Positions 36,466 through 47,608 of a DNA stretch of 64,000 bases are shown piece after piece. A program made the position numbers and the translations under genes. Every line of letters begins with the position of its first letter. The first letter of the stretch is position 1. The notes beneath the pieces were generated by a model that saw nothing but the letters and a program-made list of their open reading frames with translations, was not told the DNA's origin and searched no databases. The stretch covers positions 5,578,001 through 5,642,000 of the forward strand of contig NZ_CP102931.1 of assembly GCF_024734665.1 (NCBI RefSeq). Direction: 5' to 3'. Source of the stretch: Variovorax paradoxus (GTDB lineage: Bacteria > Pseudomonadota > Gammaproteobacteria > Burkholderiales > Burkholderiaceae_C).

Positions 36466-37304
36466 TAGACGACGATCGGAATCCGCGTCAGCTTCGCAAA
36501 CTCCGCCTTCGGCACCGCGAATCCTTCGAGCGGGCCCGTCATGCTCTGCATCGGCGCAGGCACCTCGCCTTCGGGAAAAACGAAGCCGCTGCCCGGCTCA
36601 TAGGACACGACCGCGCGCACATTGGGGTTCTTCATCGCGGCTATCCATCCCAGCCCGCCGCTCTGCGAATGAGTGACGAGCACCCCTGGACCGATGCGGT
36701 CGAAGAGCGCCGAAACGGCATCGGTCGCGACCTTCGCGTCGAACGGCCCGGTGTCCGGAACCATCTGCCTGAAGTACTGGTTCAACGCCTCGGGATCTCG
36801 CGAGAACTGCGCGCCCGCGAAGAAGTCGGGCCAGCGGCCCAGGCGGAACATGTTGAACCAGCGCTGGTCGTCCGGTGCAGCGCTGATGGTCGTGCCCACC
36901 GTGCTTCGCGCCGCACCGCCGCGCCGGGGCTGGTCGACCAGGTAGACCGGGAAGCGGCGTCGCAGGAAGATGGTCTGGTAGCCCTCCCGGCCATCGGCGG
37001 TGGTCTCCCATGTCTTGCCGAACTGCCCGAAGCCGTGCCACATCACGAGGGGAAGCTTGCGGGCGTCGACCGGCACCTGATAGAAGACACGCGCATGATC
37101 GCCGTGCAAAGTCTGGCCCTCTGCTCCGGGGCTGCGGATCACCGTGCCGCCGACGGCGAAGCTGCCCTGTTCCTTGATCATCAGCGCAGCCGGCTGCGCG
37201 TTTCTGTCGTCGGCCGCATGGGCGGGCACCACGCAGGTCGCGAGCGCCAGCGCAGCGGCAATGAGTACGCCAGCCACTGGCGAATTGTTCTGCCCGGAGT
37301 GCAT
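36225..37304 (-). CDS. Secreted alpha/beta-fold hydrolase
   Basis: This is a 359-aa protein with a signal peptide (VAGVLIAAALALATC, then VVPAHAADD). The alpha/beta-hydrolase fold is indicated by PLVMWHGFGQFGKTWE (oxyanion region), the nucleophile elbow VLVTHSQSGGLGW and the late block LPELGIRGNTHFPF with the catalytic His. The T-H-S-Q-S-G elbow is the pattern of a family of periplasmic esterases. The substrate is unknown. It starts one base after the stop of the aldo/keto reductase gene, which points to co-transcription with it and the cupin gene upstream. Confidence 0.85.
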   Translation of the reverse strand: MHSGQNNSPVAGVLIAAALALATCVVPAHAADDRNAQPAALMIKEQGSFAVGGTVIRSPGAEGQTLHGDHARVFYQVPVDARKLPLVMWHGFGQFGKTWETTADGREGYQTIFLRRRFPVYLVDQPRRGGAARSTVGTTISAAPDDQRWFNMFRLGRWPDFFAGAQFSRDPEALNQYFRQMVPDTGPFDAKVATDAVSALFDRIGPGVLVTHSQSGGLGWIAAMKNPNVRAVVSYEPGSGFVFPEGEVPAPMQSMTGPLEGFAVPKAEFAKLTRIPIVVYYGDNIPEEPSKNFGEDNWRVRLAMARLWTEAINRHGGDATLVHLPELGIRGNTHFPFSDLNNVQVADLMSGFLARKGLD

Positions 37305-37305
37305 C

Positions 37306-38978
<1,673 letters not shown>

Positions 38979-39172
38979 CGGGTTCTCCTTGGTTGGCTGC
39001 GCGGACGCAATATCCACGCAGTCTAGGAGCCGCATCCACACCCGAATAGACGGCAAACGCTTGTTGGATTGACAAGCCGGAACGGACAATCGGCGCTGCC
39101 GCGCCCGGCTTACTCGCAGCACGTGTTGCGGAGAACATCCTTGGGCCTCGGTGCAACGGATACAGCACGCCT

Positions 39173-39718
39173 CTATCTCGCGGCTGCCTTGGGCCAACCA
39201 ATATGTGCAGCGCGACGAAGACTGGCTTTCACAACCTGGCGATGAAAAGGAGCGATAACCAATATGTAGGCTCGGCCCAGGAGGTTGTGGCAGTGGACGA
39301 CGGTTGAGACAGTCAGTTGACCACCGAGCGTTGGAGACAAGTCGGGCGTGTGGAGTACCGACAGTCTGAAATCGAGGTGCTTGTCGTCCTCGCCCAAGAC
39401 GATCTCGGTTTCGCTTTTGCCGTAGACCTTGAAGATGCCAATGCGGTCGGCGTTGGCTTCGCTGGAGAGAGTCGCGAGGTGCTTGGCGGTCTTCAGACCA
39501 AAGCACGCAACGATTGCATCCCGGGCGTTGGTGAGCCATCCGATCCAGGATGGCTGCTGCGAAATAAGGAATCGCCACAGGACCTCTGGATCGCTAGAGG
39601 CGCCAAAAGGAAGTTGAACCGCAAATGCGTCTGCGAGATTCGTTGATTCATAAATAGTAGCGACGGCAGACTGCGTGGGGAGAGCAACCGGCTTTACTGG
39701 CGTGAGTTCACTTGGCAT
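39173..39718 (-). CDS. DUF2867-family protein
   Basis: This is a 181-aa protein from ATG 39718, with GGAG ten bases before. It shows the DUF2867 pattern: YESTNLADAFAVQLPFGASS, QPSWIGWLTNARDAIVACFGL, GIFKVYGKSETEIVLGEDD, LDFRLSVL and the terminal IAPFHRQVVKASLRRA. The fold is expected to be beta-rich and cytoplasmic, function unknown. The gap to the cupin gene (38979-39172) carries no recognisable signal. Confidence 0.85.
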   Translation of the reverse strand: MPSELTPVKPVALPTQSAVATIYESTNLADAFAVQLPFGASSDPEVLWRFLISQQPSWIGWLTNARDAIVACFGLKTAKHLATLSSEANADRIGIFKVYGKSETEIVLGEDDKHLDFRLSVLHTPDLSPTLGGQLTVSTVVHCHNLLGRAYILVIAPFHRQVVKASLRRAAHIGWPKAAAR

Positions 39719-39868
39719 GAATGGCACTCCGAGGTCTAACGGATGACATGAGGGGCATCTTATGCCTTGCAGGTCGCACTGGACTCCATAGTGGGCACAA
39801 GTGGAGAAGCTCAGCCTCCTGCCCGTCGCGGTATTCGCGGCGGCGACTGTGGACGCTACAGTGCTCTC

Positions 39869-40222
39869 ATGACCGACACAAACATGCTCCCTCCTGACTT
39901 GCAAGCCGCCATGCGTACACGAGACGAAGCCTTCTATGCCGTCGATCCGGCGCAGTGGGGCAAGTACACCGCGAGCGACTTCACGACTGTCCAGCAGAAC
40001 GGCCAGTTCATGTCTCGGGCCGAACGGATCGGCAACCTTCAAACGCAGAAGCAGCGGCCCTATGTCCCGCGCGAACGTGAGCAACACGAACAGCAAGGCG
40101 ATCTTGTAGTCACTCGCTTTTTCAGCGGCGGGCTATGGGTAGTGGAAGTCTGGAAGCGCATCGACGGTGCATGGGCCACCGTGATGACTCAAGCCACCAC
40201 GGCGACTTCCACCACGCCCTGA
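39869..40222 (+). CDS. NTF2-like (DUF4440-type) small protein
   Basis: This 117-aa protein from ATG 39869 is predicted to take the cone-shaped NTF2 fold. An N-terminal helix pair (LQAAMRTRDEAFYAVDPAQW) is followed by YTASDFTTVQQNG and a beta sheet ending in VWKRIDGAWATVMTQ. Members bind small ligands or act as accessory proteins. It is convergent with the LysR gene that follows and has no clear partner. Confidence 0.75.
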   Translation: MTDTNMLPPDLQAAMRTRDEAFYAVDPAQWGKYTASDFTTVQQNGQFMSRAERIGNLQTQKQRPYVPREREQHEQQGDLVVTRFFSGGLWVVEVWKRIDGAWATVMTQATTATSTTP

Positions 40223-40228
40223 CCCAAC

Positions 40229-41155
40229 TCACGCCGCTCCTGTTTGCTCATTCAGCGGCCGGCAAACCTCCAGCACCACTCCGCGCAGCCACCGATGCGC
40301 GGGTTCCCGATCAAGGCGCGGATGCCACATCTGCGACACGGTGATCTGCTCCGTGGGCATCGGCAGCGGGAACGAGCGCAGCGTGCCACGCGCCCTCAGG
40401 TGCTCGAAGTACGAAGACGGTATCAGCGCCACCAGGTCGGTCGCGGCCGCTATCGACAAGGCGGTGCTGAAGCTGGGCACGACGACTGCGGTATTGCGCA
40501 CCAGGCCCATCGCTGCGAGAGCGTCATCCACCGGTCCCACAGTCCGGCCGTGGCGTGAAGTGACCACGTGGTCGCAAACGGCGTAGCGCTCGGCAGTGAT
40601 CCCGGGTTCGGCGAGCAGGGGATGGCCCTCCCGCACCGCGGCGACGAAGCGGTCGCGGTAGAGCGCCTGAACGCGCACCTCCGGGCCCGCCTCGCCGAGA
40701 ACGCCGACATCCAGATCGATCAATCCCTCGCGAAGAGGACGAACGTCCTTGTCGGGCTTGGGCGCGAAGCGCAGGCGAACGCCGGGCGCTTCGTGCGCCG
40801 TGCGAGCCACGAGCCGATGCGCGAAGCCTTCGATGAAACCATCGTTGGCCCGTATGGTGAACAGTTGCCGAAGCGTGCGAGGGTCCATGCTCGCGCCGGC
40901 GGGCTGAAGCACCGCGCGTGACTCCTGCACCAGCTCCCTGACACGGTCGCGCAGTGCCAGTGCATGCGGCGTGAGCACCATGGCGCGACCCGCGCGCACG
41001 AGCAGCTCGTCCCCGGTCGATTCCCGCAATCGCGCGAGCGCCCGGCTCATGGCCGATTCGCTCAGGCCCAGGCGCTCGGCGGCCTTCGCGACGCTGCCCT
41101 CGGAAAGAAGTGCGTTCAACGCAAACAGCAGGTTCAGGTCGGCATCTGTTGGCAT
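40229..41155 (-). CDS. LysR-family transcriptional regulator
   Basis: This is a 308-aa regulator with helix-turn-helix GSVAKAAERLGLSESAMSRALARL and a substrate domain of the NodD/LinR-like type that lacks the usual long hinge motif. It is divergent from the MFS efflux gene (141 bp between starts), so it probably controls that pump in response to a drug or aromatic compound. Confidence 0.9.
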   Translation of the reverse strand: MPTDADLNLLFALNALLSEGSVAKAAERLGLSESAMSRALARLRESTGDELLVRAGRAMVLTPHALALRDRVRELVQESRAVLQPAGASMDPRTLRQLFTIRANDGFIEGFAHRLVARTAHEAPGVRLRFAPKPDKDVRPLREGLIDLDVGVLGEAGPEVRVQALYRDRFVAAVREGHPLLAEPGITAERYAVCDHVVTSRHGRTVGPVDDALAAMGLVRNTAVVVPSFSTALSIAAATDLVALIPSSYFEHLRARGTLRSFPLPMPTEQITVSQMWHPRLDREPAHRWLRGVVLEVCRPLNEQTGAA

Positions 41156-41296
41156 GCCCGAAACCTAGCACGGCTGCGATGGTTTCGACAGGCGCCGCAT
41201 GCAGGAACAAGCTGCGCGCCACGCGCTGGGCAAGCCGTGTGTGCGGTTCTAAGCTGGCTTGGCGCAATAGAGCGTGCCTCTTCCAGTTGCCCAATC

Positions 41297-42763
41297 ATGT
41301 TGTCCTCCACGCTTCGACCGAACTCTTCTCCCATCATTGCCCGCACCGTCGAAACCCAAGAGGTGAACGACGTGAACGCGGTGCATGACGCCGATGGCCT
41401 GCCTCTGCCGCGGCGCTTCGCAGCCGTCGCCGCGATCCTGGGTGCGGGCGTGTTGGTGGTGCTCGACGGCGCCATTGCCAACATTGCGCTGCCAGGCATT
41501 GCCCAGCAACTGCAGGCGACACCCGCCGATGCCGTCTGGATCATCACCGCCTACCAGCTGGCCGTGGTCATGTTCCTGTTGCCGGCTTCCGCTGTCGGGG
41601 AGCGGTTCGGGTATCGGCACGTGTTCGCTGGCGGCGTCGCGCTGTTCACCGCGGCGTCGGTGTTGTGCGCGTTGGCCCCATCGCTGCCATGGCTCGTGGC
41701 CGCGAGGTGCCTTCAGGGCCTGGGCAGTGCGGCCGTGATGCCCCTTGGGCTGGCGTTGTTGCGCTTCACTTATCCGCGTCGATTGCTGGCGCGCTCGATC
41801 GCCTGGAATGCGCTCGCCGTCGCGGCCGCTTCCGCGTCGGGCCCCACCCTTGGCGCTTTCATACTCTCCGCGGCAAGCTGGCCGTGGCTCTTTGCGGTGA
41901 ATCTGCCGATCGGTCTCGTCGTGCTCGCCGCCTGCGCGGGGCTGCCGAGCCCGCCGCGCTCGGAGCGCCGCATCGACGTGTGGAGCATCGCGCTCAACGC
42001 GGTCATGTTCGCCTCCTTCGTGCTCGGGAGCGACCGGCTCGTGGTGCATCCGTTGCACGGCGGCGCGTTGCTCGTGTTGTCGGCCGTTTGCATGGTCCTG
42101 TTGGTACGGCGCGAGATGCCGAAGGCGGCACCGTTGATCCCGCTCGACCTGCTGCGCGTGCATTCCTTTCGGGTCTCGGTCATTGCCTCCGTGTGCTGCT
42201 TCACCGGCCAGATGGCCAGCCTTGTCGCGCTGCCGTTCTACATCCAGCACGAGCTGGGCCAGAGCGCGGTGACCACCGGCCTCTTGATGACCCCCTGGCC
42301 TCTGGCGGTGATGCTGGCCGCGCCGCTGTCGGCACGCCTGGCCCAGCGCGTGCCGAGCGCATGGCTCTGCGCGGCCGGAAGTGCGTGTTTCGCGAGTGGG
42401 CTGGCGCTGTGCGCCTTGTGGCCGCTGCACGGCAGCAACCCGGCTTTGCCGATCGCCGTGTTCACGAGCCTTGCCGGCCTGGGCTTCGGCTTCTTCCAGA
42501 CGCCCAACAACCAGAACATGCTGCTTTCGGCACCCAGGGAGCGCAGCGGCGCGGCCGGTGGCGCACAAGGCACCGCCCGACTCACGGGGTTGACGCTCGG
42601 CAGCCTGTTGATGAGTTTGATGTTCGGGCTGCTGCCGCCCCACAGCGCAGTGCACTGGGGCCTGGCAGTGGCGGCCCTGGCTGCATTGGCCGGGAGCGTG
42701 GCGAGCTTGCTCAGGAGTCCCGCAAGGACTGGGGTCACCCATGCCCGAGGTCTCGTCAGATAA
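41297..42763 (+). CDS. MFS transporter, DHA2-like (14-TM) drug efflux
   Basis: This is a 488-aa inner-membrane protein from ATG 41297. In-frame GTG codons at 41363 and 41372, the latter behind AAGAGG, are alternative starts. Motif C-like GPTLGAFIL and the DHA2 feature at the first TM helix (LVVLDGAIANIALPGIAQQLQ) resemble EmrB/QacA exporters. It probably extrudes a toxic compound by proton exchange. It ends 8 bp into the convergent HD-GYP/LuxR gene and is probably controlled by the divergent LysR gene. Confidence 0.9.
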   Translation: MLSSTLRPNSSPIIARTVETQEVNDVNAVHDADGLPLPRRFAAVAAILGAGVLVVLDGAIANIALPGIAQQLQATPADAVWIITAYQLAVVMFLLPASAVGERFGYRHVFAGGVALFTAASVLCALAPSLPWLVAARCLQGLGSAAVMPLGLALLRFTYPRRLLARSIAWNALAVAAASASGPTLGAFILSAASWPWLFAVNLPIGLVVLAACAGLPSPPRSERRIDVWSIALNAVMFASFVLGSDRLVVHPLHGGALLVLSAVCMVLLVRREMPKAAPLIPLDLLRVHSFRVSVIASVCCFTGQMASLVALPFYIQHELGQSAVTTGLLMTPWPLAVMLAAPLSARLAQRVPSAWLCAAGSACFASGLALCALWPLHGSNPALPIAVFTSLAGLGFGFFQTPNNQNMLLSAPRERSGAAGGAQGTARLTGLTLGSLLMSLMFGLLPPHSAVHWGLAVAALAALAGSVASLLRSPARTGVTHARGLVR

Positions 42764-44243
42764 GCCCTCTGGTCGCTGCCTTCAAAGTAGCGGCCGCTCG
42801 CGTCGAACATTCGAGCTTGAGGAACAGACGTTCGACATGCGTTCGCACCGTGCGCGGACTGATGCCCAGCGCACGAGCAACCTGCTTGGTGCTGTCGCCC
42901 CGGCTGATGCAGCGCAGAACTTCCAGTTCGCGCTCTGACAGAGACTGCTCGCCGCGCGCCGGCGCCACAGGCTTCGCGGGCATATGCGTATACGTATGCG
43001 ACAGAACACTGGCGAGCAACGCAGCGACGACTTCCTGGTCGAAGCGGCCCGCCTCGGCCTCTTCCTTCATGCGATCGAGCGCCTCTGCTTCGGTGAACGC
43101 CGCTCGCCACGGACGGCGGGTTCGAAGAGAAACCCACTGCTCGGCTGCGGCAACGATCTGCCCCTCCTGCGGCATCGCCGCACCCGATCGGCCGCGGAAA
43201 TAGCCGGAGCCATCGCGCCTTTCGAAGGCGAAGGATGCGATTTCTGCTTCGAGCGCGAGTCCGTCGATCTGTCCGGCGGCGCGGGAGGTCCAGTACGGCA
43301 CGAGCCGCAGGCGTTCCAGTGACGAGGCTGGCAGCGGTTCGGGCGCATTCCAGATGGCGTTGGGCACCGACGCCCGCCCGATGCCGTGGATCAACGCAGC
43401 CTTGTACGTGCGGTGGCACAAGGCCTCGTCCAGGCCGGCACGCGCGCTGCAATCGCGCGCCAGTTGGGCCACGCGACGCGAGTAACCCGTCATCCAGGGA
43501 AGCTTGAGATCGATCACGTCGCCCACGAGCTCCAGCCCGACGCGTCGAAGCATCGAAGGGGGCTGGTCGGTAACGTCAGTCCACGGCGGGGCGGCGGAAT
43601 CCAGCGCTTTCATCCACGTCGAGACCCGCGGTGCGCTGGCATCGACAAGGAAGCCGGGGTAGACGCTGTTCGCGCGTCCGTGGGCCAGCGCGAGCGCTTC
43701 GTCTAGCCCGTACAGGCGGCTGAAAATCTCGAGGTCGCTCGCCAGGGCTACGACGTACGTCGCAAGCGGCATGTCGTTGCCTTGCAGAAGGCCGGGCACG
43801 CCGCCGCCGTCGTAGGTCTCGAAGATGGCGCGCAGCGCCGCTTCGGTATCGGAACCCAGGCCCAGCGTGTTCGCGATGTCGCCGGCGATTTCGCAATGGA
43901 TGTTGGCCATGACGAGCATAGCGTTGGGAATGGGCACGCTGCGAGGCGGCTGCTGCGCCATTCGCGGCTTTTGCGATGCAAGAAGGGCGCTTCGCCCCTG
44001 CACGTCGTCCTCCAGAAAGTCCGCGAACTCCTGGGCATTGGCAGTGCACCCCGACCAGCGCAGCAGCGCGACGTGCCGGGCGGCCTCGACCTGCGCTGGG
44101 TCGCAGCGGGCCTGCGTCGCGATCATTCCGGCAAGCCACGCGGTGCGCAGCGAATGGTCGGTCGGCTGGCCCATGCTCAGGTCGCCGATGAAAGCAAGCG
44201 CGCGGACTGCGTCGAAAACGGCAATGGTCGTGTCGTCGGACAT
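42756..44243 (-). CDS. Degenerate tandem HD-GYP protein with C-terminal LuxR-type DNA-binding domain
   Basis: This 495-aa regulator from ATG 44243 may instead start at ATG 44270. An N-terminal HD-GYP-like half contains ETYDGGGVPGLLQGNDM. A second half contains GYSRRVAQLARD, AALIHGIGRASVPNAIW and FERRDGSGYFRG. The metal-binding residues of active HD-GYP phosphodiesterases are altered: HD is HG, the first His is Tyr and HHE is AFE. The C-terminal ~65 residues form a LuxR helix-turn-helix, LSERELEVLRCISRGDSTKQ and the VRTHVERLFLKL segment. It therefore probably acts as a sensor that binds DNA, not as an enzyme. Confidence 0.82.
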   Translation of the reverse strand: MSDDTTIAVFDAVRALAFIGDLSMGQPTDHSLRTAWLAGMIATQARCDPAQVEAARHVALLRWSGCTANAQEFADFLEDDVQGRSALLASQKPRMAQQPPRSVPIPNAMLVMANIHCEIAGDIANTLGLGSDTEAALRAIFETYDGGGVPGLLQGNDMPLATYVVALASDLEIFSRLYGLDEALALAHGRANSVYPGFLVDASAPRVSTWMKALDSAAPPWTDVTDQPPSMLRRVGLELVGDVIDLKLPWMTGYSRRVAQLARDCSARAGLDEALCHRTYKAALIHGIGRASVPNAIWNAPEPLPASSLERLRLVPYWTSRAAGQIDGLALEAEIASFAFERRDGSGYFRGRSGAAMPQEGQIVAAAEQWVSLRTRRPWRAAFTEAEALDRMKEEAEAGRFDQEVVAALLASVLSHTYTHMPAKPVAPARGEQSLSERELEVLRCISRGDSTKQVARALGISPRTVRTHVERLFLKLECSTRAAATLKAATRGLI

Positions 44244-44416
44244 GAAATGGCTGCGGCAAAAGCCCAGCATCGCACAGTCGCTCTTTTTCGGGGCCTGTCG
44301 GTCATTCGACCGATACCGCGCCTGGTGCCGCCAAAACAGAATCTCCTGCACCGACCCCGCTCAAGGGGCTGCGACCTTCCTACCTACCCGATCTCGCGGT
44401 CTTCACCGCCAATGCC

Positions 44417-45001
44417 ATGTCCAACACCAACCAGTCCCCTCTTCAACGAGCCGCGTGGCTGCGCAAGCTCTACTTCATTCGCGCCGCCTTTTCCTTCGCG
44501 TGGGTCGCGCTGGCGTTCACCGTAGCCAAGGGGTCGCCCGCACTCGCAAGCGGACTGCTGATCGTCTATCCCGCATGGGATGCGCTGGCAAACCTGCTGG
44601 ACGCCAGGATGACGGGGGGTGCAAAGGCCAACCCCACGCAGGTCCTGAATGCCTGGATGAGCGGGCTGGTCACGGTTGCCGTGGTGGTTTCGCTTGTGCT
44701 CGAGCTGCAGATCATTTTGGTGATCTTCGGGGTGTGGGCCATCGTTGCGGGCCTGCTTCAACTGGCGACGGCCATTCGTCGCCGCAAGAGCGATCGAGGG
44801 CAGTGGGTGATGATGCTGAGCGGGGCGCAGTCTGCGCTGGCCGGGGGATTTTTTGTGGCGCAGCAAGGCAGTGCGGCGCCCGTTGTGCAAACCTTTGGCG
44901 GCTATGCGGCTGTCGGGGCTGTGTACTTTCTGATTTCCGGACTTGTCATCCTGTTTCGTGCGGATGGGTACTATCGGCCCCAAGCAAGGAGACCCGAATG
45001 A
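44417..45001 (+). CDS. DUF308-type membrane protein
   Basis: This is a 194-aa integral membrane protein with about five to six hydrophobic segments, from FIRAAFSFAWVALAF through ILVIFGVWAIVAGLLQL to VGAVYFLISGLVILF. It resembles the HdeD/DUF308 family. Function is unknown. Its stop codon overlaps the start of the next gene by 4 bp (ATGA at 44998-45001), so the two are translationally coupled. Confidence 0.8.
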   Translation: MSNTNQSPLQRAAWLRKLYFIRAAFSFAWVALAFTVAKGSPALASGLLIVYPAWDALANLLDARMTGGAKANPTQVLNAWMSGLVTVAVVVSLVLELQIILVIFGVWAIVAGLLQLATAIRRRKSDRGQWVMMLSGAQSALAGGFFVAQQGSAAPVVQTFGGYAAVGAVYFLISGLVILFRADGYYRPQARRPE

Positions 45002-45576
45002 GAAAGCTCAAGATCATGGAGCACATCTCGCTGGACGGCGTAATCCAGTCCTCCGGCGAAGACGACTTTCCCTACGCTGACTGGACCGCACCCTATCGGA
45101 CTCCCGCGGGCCGGGATGAAGTCTTCGCCGCGCACGGCGGGCGCTTCGATCTGCTGCTCGGCCGTCGCACCTACGACATGTGGTCGGGCTTCTGGCCAAA
45201 GGCACCGAGCAGCCCGATGGCGGATAGCTTGAATGCGGCCACCAAGTATGTCGTTACCCACCGTCCGGAAAGCCTGGAGTGGGGCCCGTTCGAAGGCCTT
45301 GGACCGGACATCGTCGAGAGCATTCAACGCATCAAGTCTCAGGCCGGCCCTGACCTCGTCCTCTGGGGCAGCTCCACGCTGACATCGACGCTGCTCGAGC
45401 ATGGGCTTGCAGATGAAGCAATGCTGGTCGTCTATCCGGTCCTGCTGGGCACCGGGAAGCGCCTCTTTGCGGAGGGAACGCCACCGCGCTCCTTCGAACT
45501 CGTCAGCACGAAAGCAATGCCGTCCGGAATCATCCTCAGTGCTTACAGGTTTGCCGGGCCTTTGAAGACCGGCTAG
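44998..45576 (+). CDS. Dihydrofolate reductase family protein (RibD C-terminal-like)
   Basis: This 192-aa protein has the DHFR-like RibD C-terminal fold: KIMEHISLDGVIQSSGEDDF, FDLLLGRRTYDMWSGFWP, KYVVTHRPE and LWGSSTLTSTLLEHGLADE. Members are NADPH-dependent reductases or uncharacterised homologues of YyaP/YwjB. It is coupled to the preceding DUF308 gene. Confidence 0.88.
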   Translation: MRKLKIMEHISLDGVIQSSGEDDFPYADWTAPYRTPAGRDEVFAAHGGRFDLLLGRRTYDMWSGFWPKAPSSPMADSLNAATKYVVTHRPESLEWGPFEGLGPDIVESIQRIKSQAGPDLVLWGSSTLTSTLLEHGLADEAMLVVYPVLLGTGKRLFAEGTPPRSFELVSTKAMPSGIILSAYRFAGPLKTG

Positions 45577-45660
45577 TCAGGCGCTGCGAAGGGCGATCTA
45601 ATCAGCGGACCTCTTCGCCGCTCGTCAGCACGGTCTTGATGCTTGCAAGAACGCGGCGGC

Positions 45661-46710
45661 TCACGCACCGCTACCGGCAATGGCGAGACGAGACAGGAAC
45701 AAGTCGACCTGGCTTTCGTCCGTTGCCCATGAGGTGACCAGGCGGATCACGGAGTGGCCGTCGTTCGCCCTTCCCCACACATAGAACGCGAAGTCTTTCT
45801 GCAACGCAGCGATCACCGGGTCCGGCAGGATGGGAAACACCTGATTGGTCTCGGTATCCGCAGCCAGTGCGTGGCCCGCCAAGGTGATGCCGGATGCAAG
45901 CTTCGCCGCCATTGCATTGGCGTGCCGCGCCATCGACGTGAACAGATTGGCGGCGCCGAACAGCTCCTGGAACTGGATGCCCAGCAACCGCCCCTTCGCC
46001 AGCATGCCGCCGCGCTGCTTGAGATGAATTGCGAAGTCTTCCTTCAGCGCAGGGTTGCAGACCACGATGGCCTCTCCCAGCAGCGCACCGACCTTGGTCC
46101 CGCCAATCCAGAAAATGTCGGCCAGCGCGGCAATGTCGGCCAGGCTCGCGTCGTTCTTGTGCGAAGCCAGTGCGGCACCAAGGCGCGCACCGTCGAGAAA
46201 AAGTAGAAGGCCCCGCTGCCTGGCAAGGGCCGAGATTTTCTGCAGCTCCGCGAGCGTGTAGATGGTGCCCGTTTCCGTCGCGTTGGAAAGGTAGATGAGC
46301 CGCGGCTTGGCCATGTGCGGAAAGTGCGCGTTGGAGGCAAGCGCCTCCTCGATTGCCTGCGGGGTGATCTTTCCATCGACCGCCGGAACCACGATGAGCT
46401 TGTGCCCGGTCGCCTCGATGGCACCGGCCTCGCGCACGACGATGTGGCCGGAGCCCACGGCAATCACGGCTTCATGGGGGCGAAGGCAGCTCGATATCGA
46501 GACGATGTTTGCCATGGTCCCGCTGGCGACGAAGTGGATCGCGCCATCGAAGCCCTCGCCCAGGCGCGACCTGATTTGCGCCTTGGCCTGTGCTGAGTAG
46601 GCGTCGTCTCCGTAGGGCGCCTGCTGCACCAGGTTGGAGTCGGTGAGCGCGCGCAGGATGTCGGGATGCGCGCCCTCGCTGTAGTCGTCGAGAAAACTGA
46701 AGGTGGTCAT
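45661..46710 (-). CDS. Threonine aldolase family protein (low-specificity beta-eliminating lyase)
   Basis: This PLP enzyme splits L-threonine to glycine and acetaldehyde, or acts on related beta-hydroxy amino acids. The 349-aa chain has FLDDYSEGAHPDIL at the N-terminus, FVASGTMANIVSI, the FLDGARLGAAL block and the cofactor Lys in WIGGTKVGALLGEA. It follows the AraC regulator gene on the same strand by 40 bp and may be its target. Confidence 0.9.
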   Translation of the reverse strand: MTTFSFLDDYSEGAHPDILRALTDSNLVQQAPYGDDAYSAQAKAQIRSRLGEGFDGAIHFVASGTMANIVSISSCLRPHEAVIAVGSGHIVVREAGAIEATGHKLIVVPAVDGKITPQAIEEALASNAHFPHMAKPRLIYLSNATETGTIYTLAELQKISALARQRGLLLFLDGARLGAALASHKNDASLADIAALADIFWIGGTKVGALLGEAIVVCNPALKEDFAIHLKQRGGMLAKGRLLGIQFQELFGAANLFTSMARHANAMAAKLASGITLAGHALAADTETNQVFPILPDPVIAALQKDFAFYVWGRANDGHSVIRLVTSWATDESQVDLFLSRLAIAGSGA

Positions 46711-46750
46711 TCGGTGCCGTGCAGTTGGATGGATGCCAAGACACGGAAGA

Positions 46751-47608
46751 CTACTGACCGATGACGAAGTCGCCTTGTAAAAAATTGACGCCGGGCCGCT
46801 GAAAGCGCGCCGGGGTCACGCCGTAAGCCCGACTGAACGCGCGGGTGAAATGGCTCTGATCGAAGAACCCGACGGCGTGCGCAACATCGGTGATTGCCAT
46901 GTCGTGGTTCACCCGGATCAGCTCCACTGCGCGCTCGAGCCGCAAGCGCAGCAACCAGGCGTGGGGCGTCATGCCGACTGTGCGCTTGAAGAGCTTCAGG
47001 AATCGAAAACGCTCCAGGCCAAGCAGGACGGCCATGTCTTCCAGGACGATCTTGTCGGCAATATTCGCCTCCATGAAGTCCCGGGCAAGTCCGAACTGCT
47101 GCGGCGACAAAGTCCCGGCGACGATCTGGGGCGCGGGGCGCAGCAGGCGGGAAAAGATGGACTCGAACAAGTCCATCACGCGGGCTTCGTTCAGCAGCGG
47201 ATCGGCCGATGCGCGCCGAAGGCTTGCATGCGCCCTCAGCAGCTCGTTTGCGAGGTGAGCGTCCCGAAGCACCATGGCGGGCTGGGAGGGAAGGTAGTGC
47301 CTGCCGGTAACTTCTTCACCCAGGCCCGCCAGCAGTGCAGGCGAGATGCGGAAAGTGTGCAGCGTGTACGACTCATCCGCGCCCGCCGTTCCGTCATGAA
47401 CCTCACCCGGGGGCATCAACTGGATTGCGCCGCGTGAAAGCAGCAGCGACTCACCCTGGTAAGTCTGGCGCTGCACGCCATCGGTGACGAGCGCTATGTG
47501 GCAGTCCAGGTGGTAGTGAGGCTCGAACCGGAACTCAGCGAACCGGGCCGTGCTCAGGACGAGGCCGGGTATGTCGGCAGCGCGGTCGTATTGGACTTCT
47601 TCACGCAT
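46751..47608 (-). CDS. AraC-family transcriptional regulator
   Basis: This 285-aa protein has an N-terminal cupin-like sensing domain (PHYHLDCHIALVTDGVQ, MPPGEVHDG). The C-terminal double helix-turn-helix (~185-280) includes LKLFKRTVGMTPHAWLLRLR and ITDVAHAVGFFDQSHFTRAF. It sits just upstream of the threonine aldolase gene and probably activates it. The closest layout is that of regulators for amino-acid exporters and catabolic genes. Confidence 0.9.
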   Translation of the reverse strand: MREEVQYDRAADIPGLVLSTARFAEFRFEPHYHLDCHIALVTDGVQRQTYQGESLLLSRGAIQLMPPGEVHDGTAGADESYTLHTFRISPALLAGLGEEVTGRHYLPSQPAMVLRDAHLANELLRAHASLRRASADPLLNEARVMDLFESIFSRLLRPAPQIVAGTLSPQQFGLARDFMEANIADKIVLEDMAVLLGLERFRFLKLFKRTVGMTPHAWLLRLRLERAVELIRVNHDMAITDVAHAVGFFDQSHFTRAFSRAYGVTPARFQRPGVNFLQGDFVIGQ

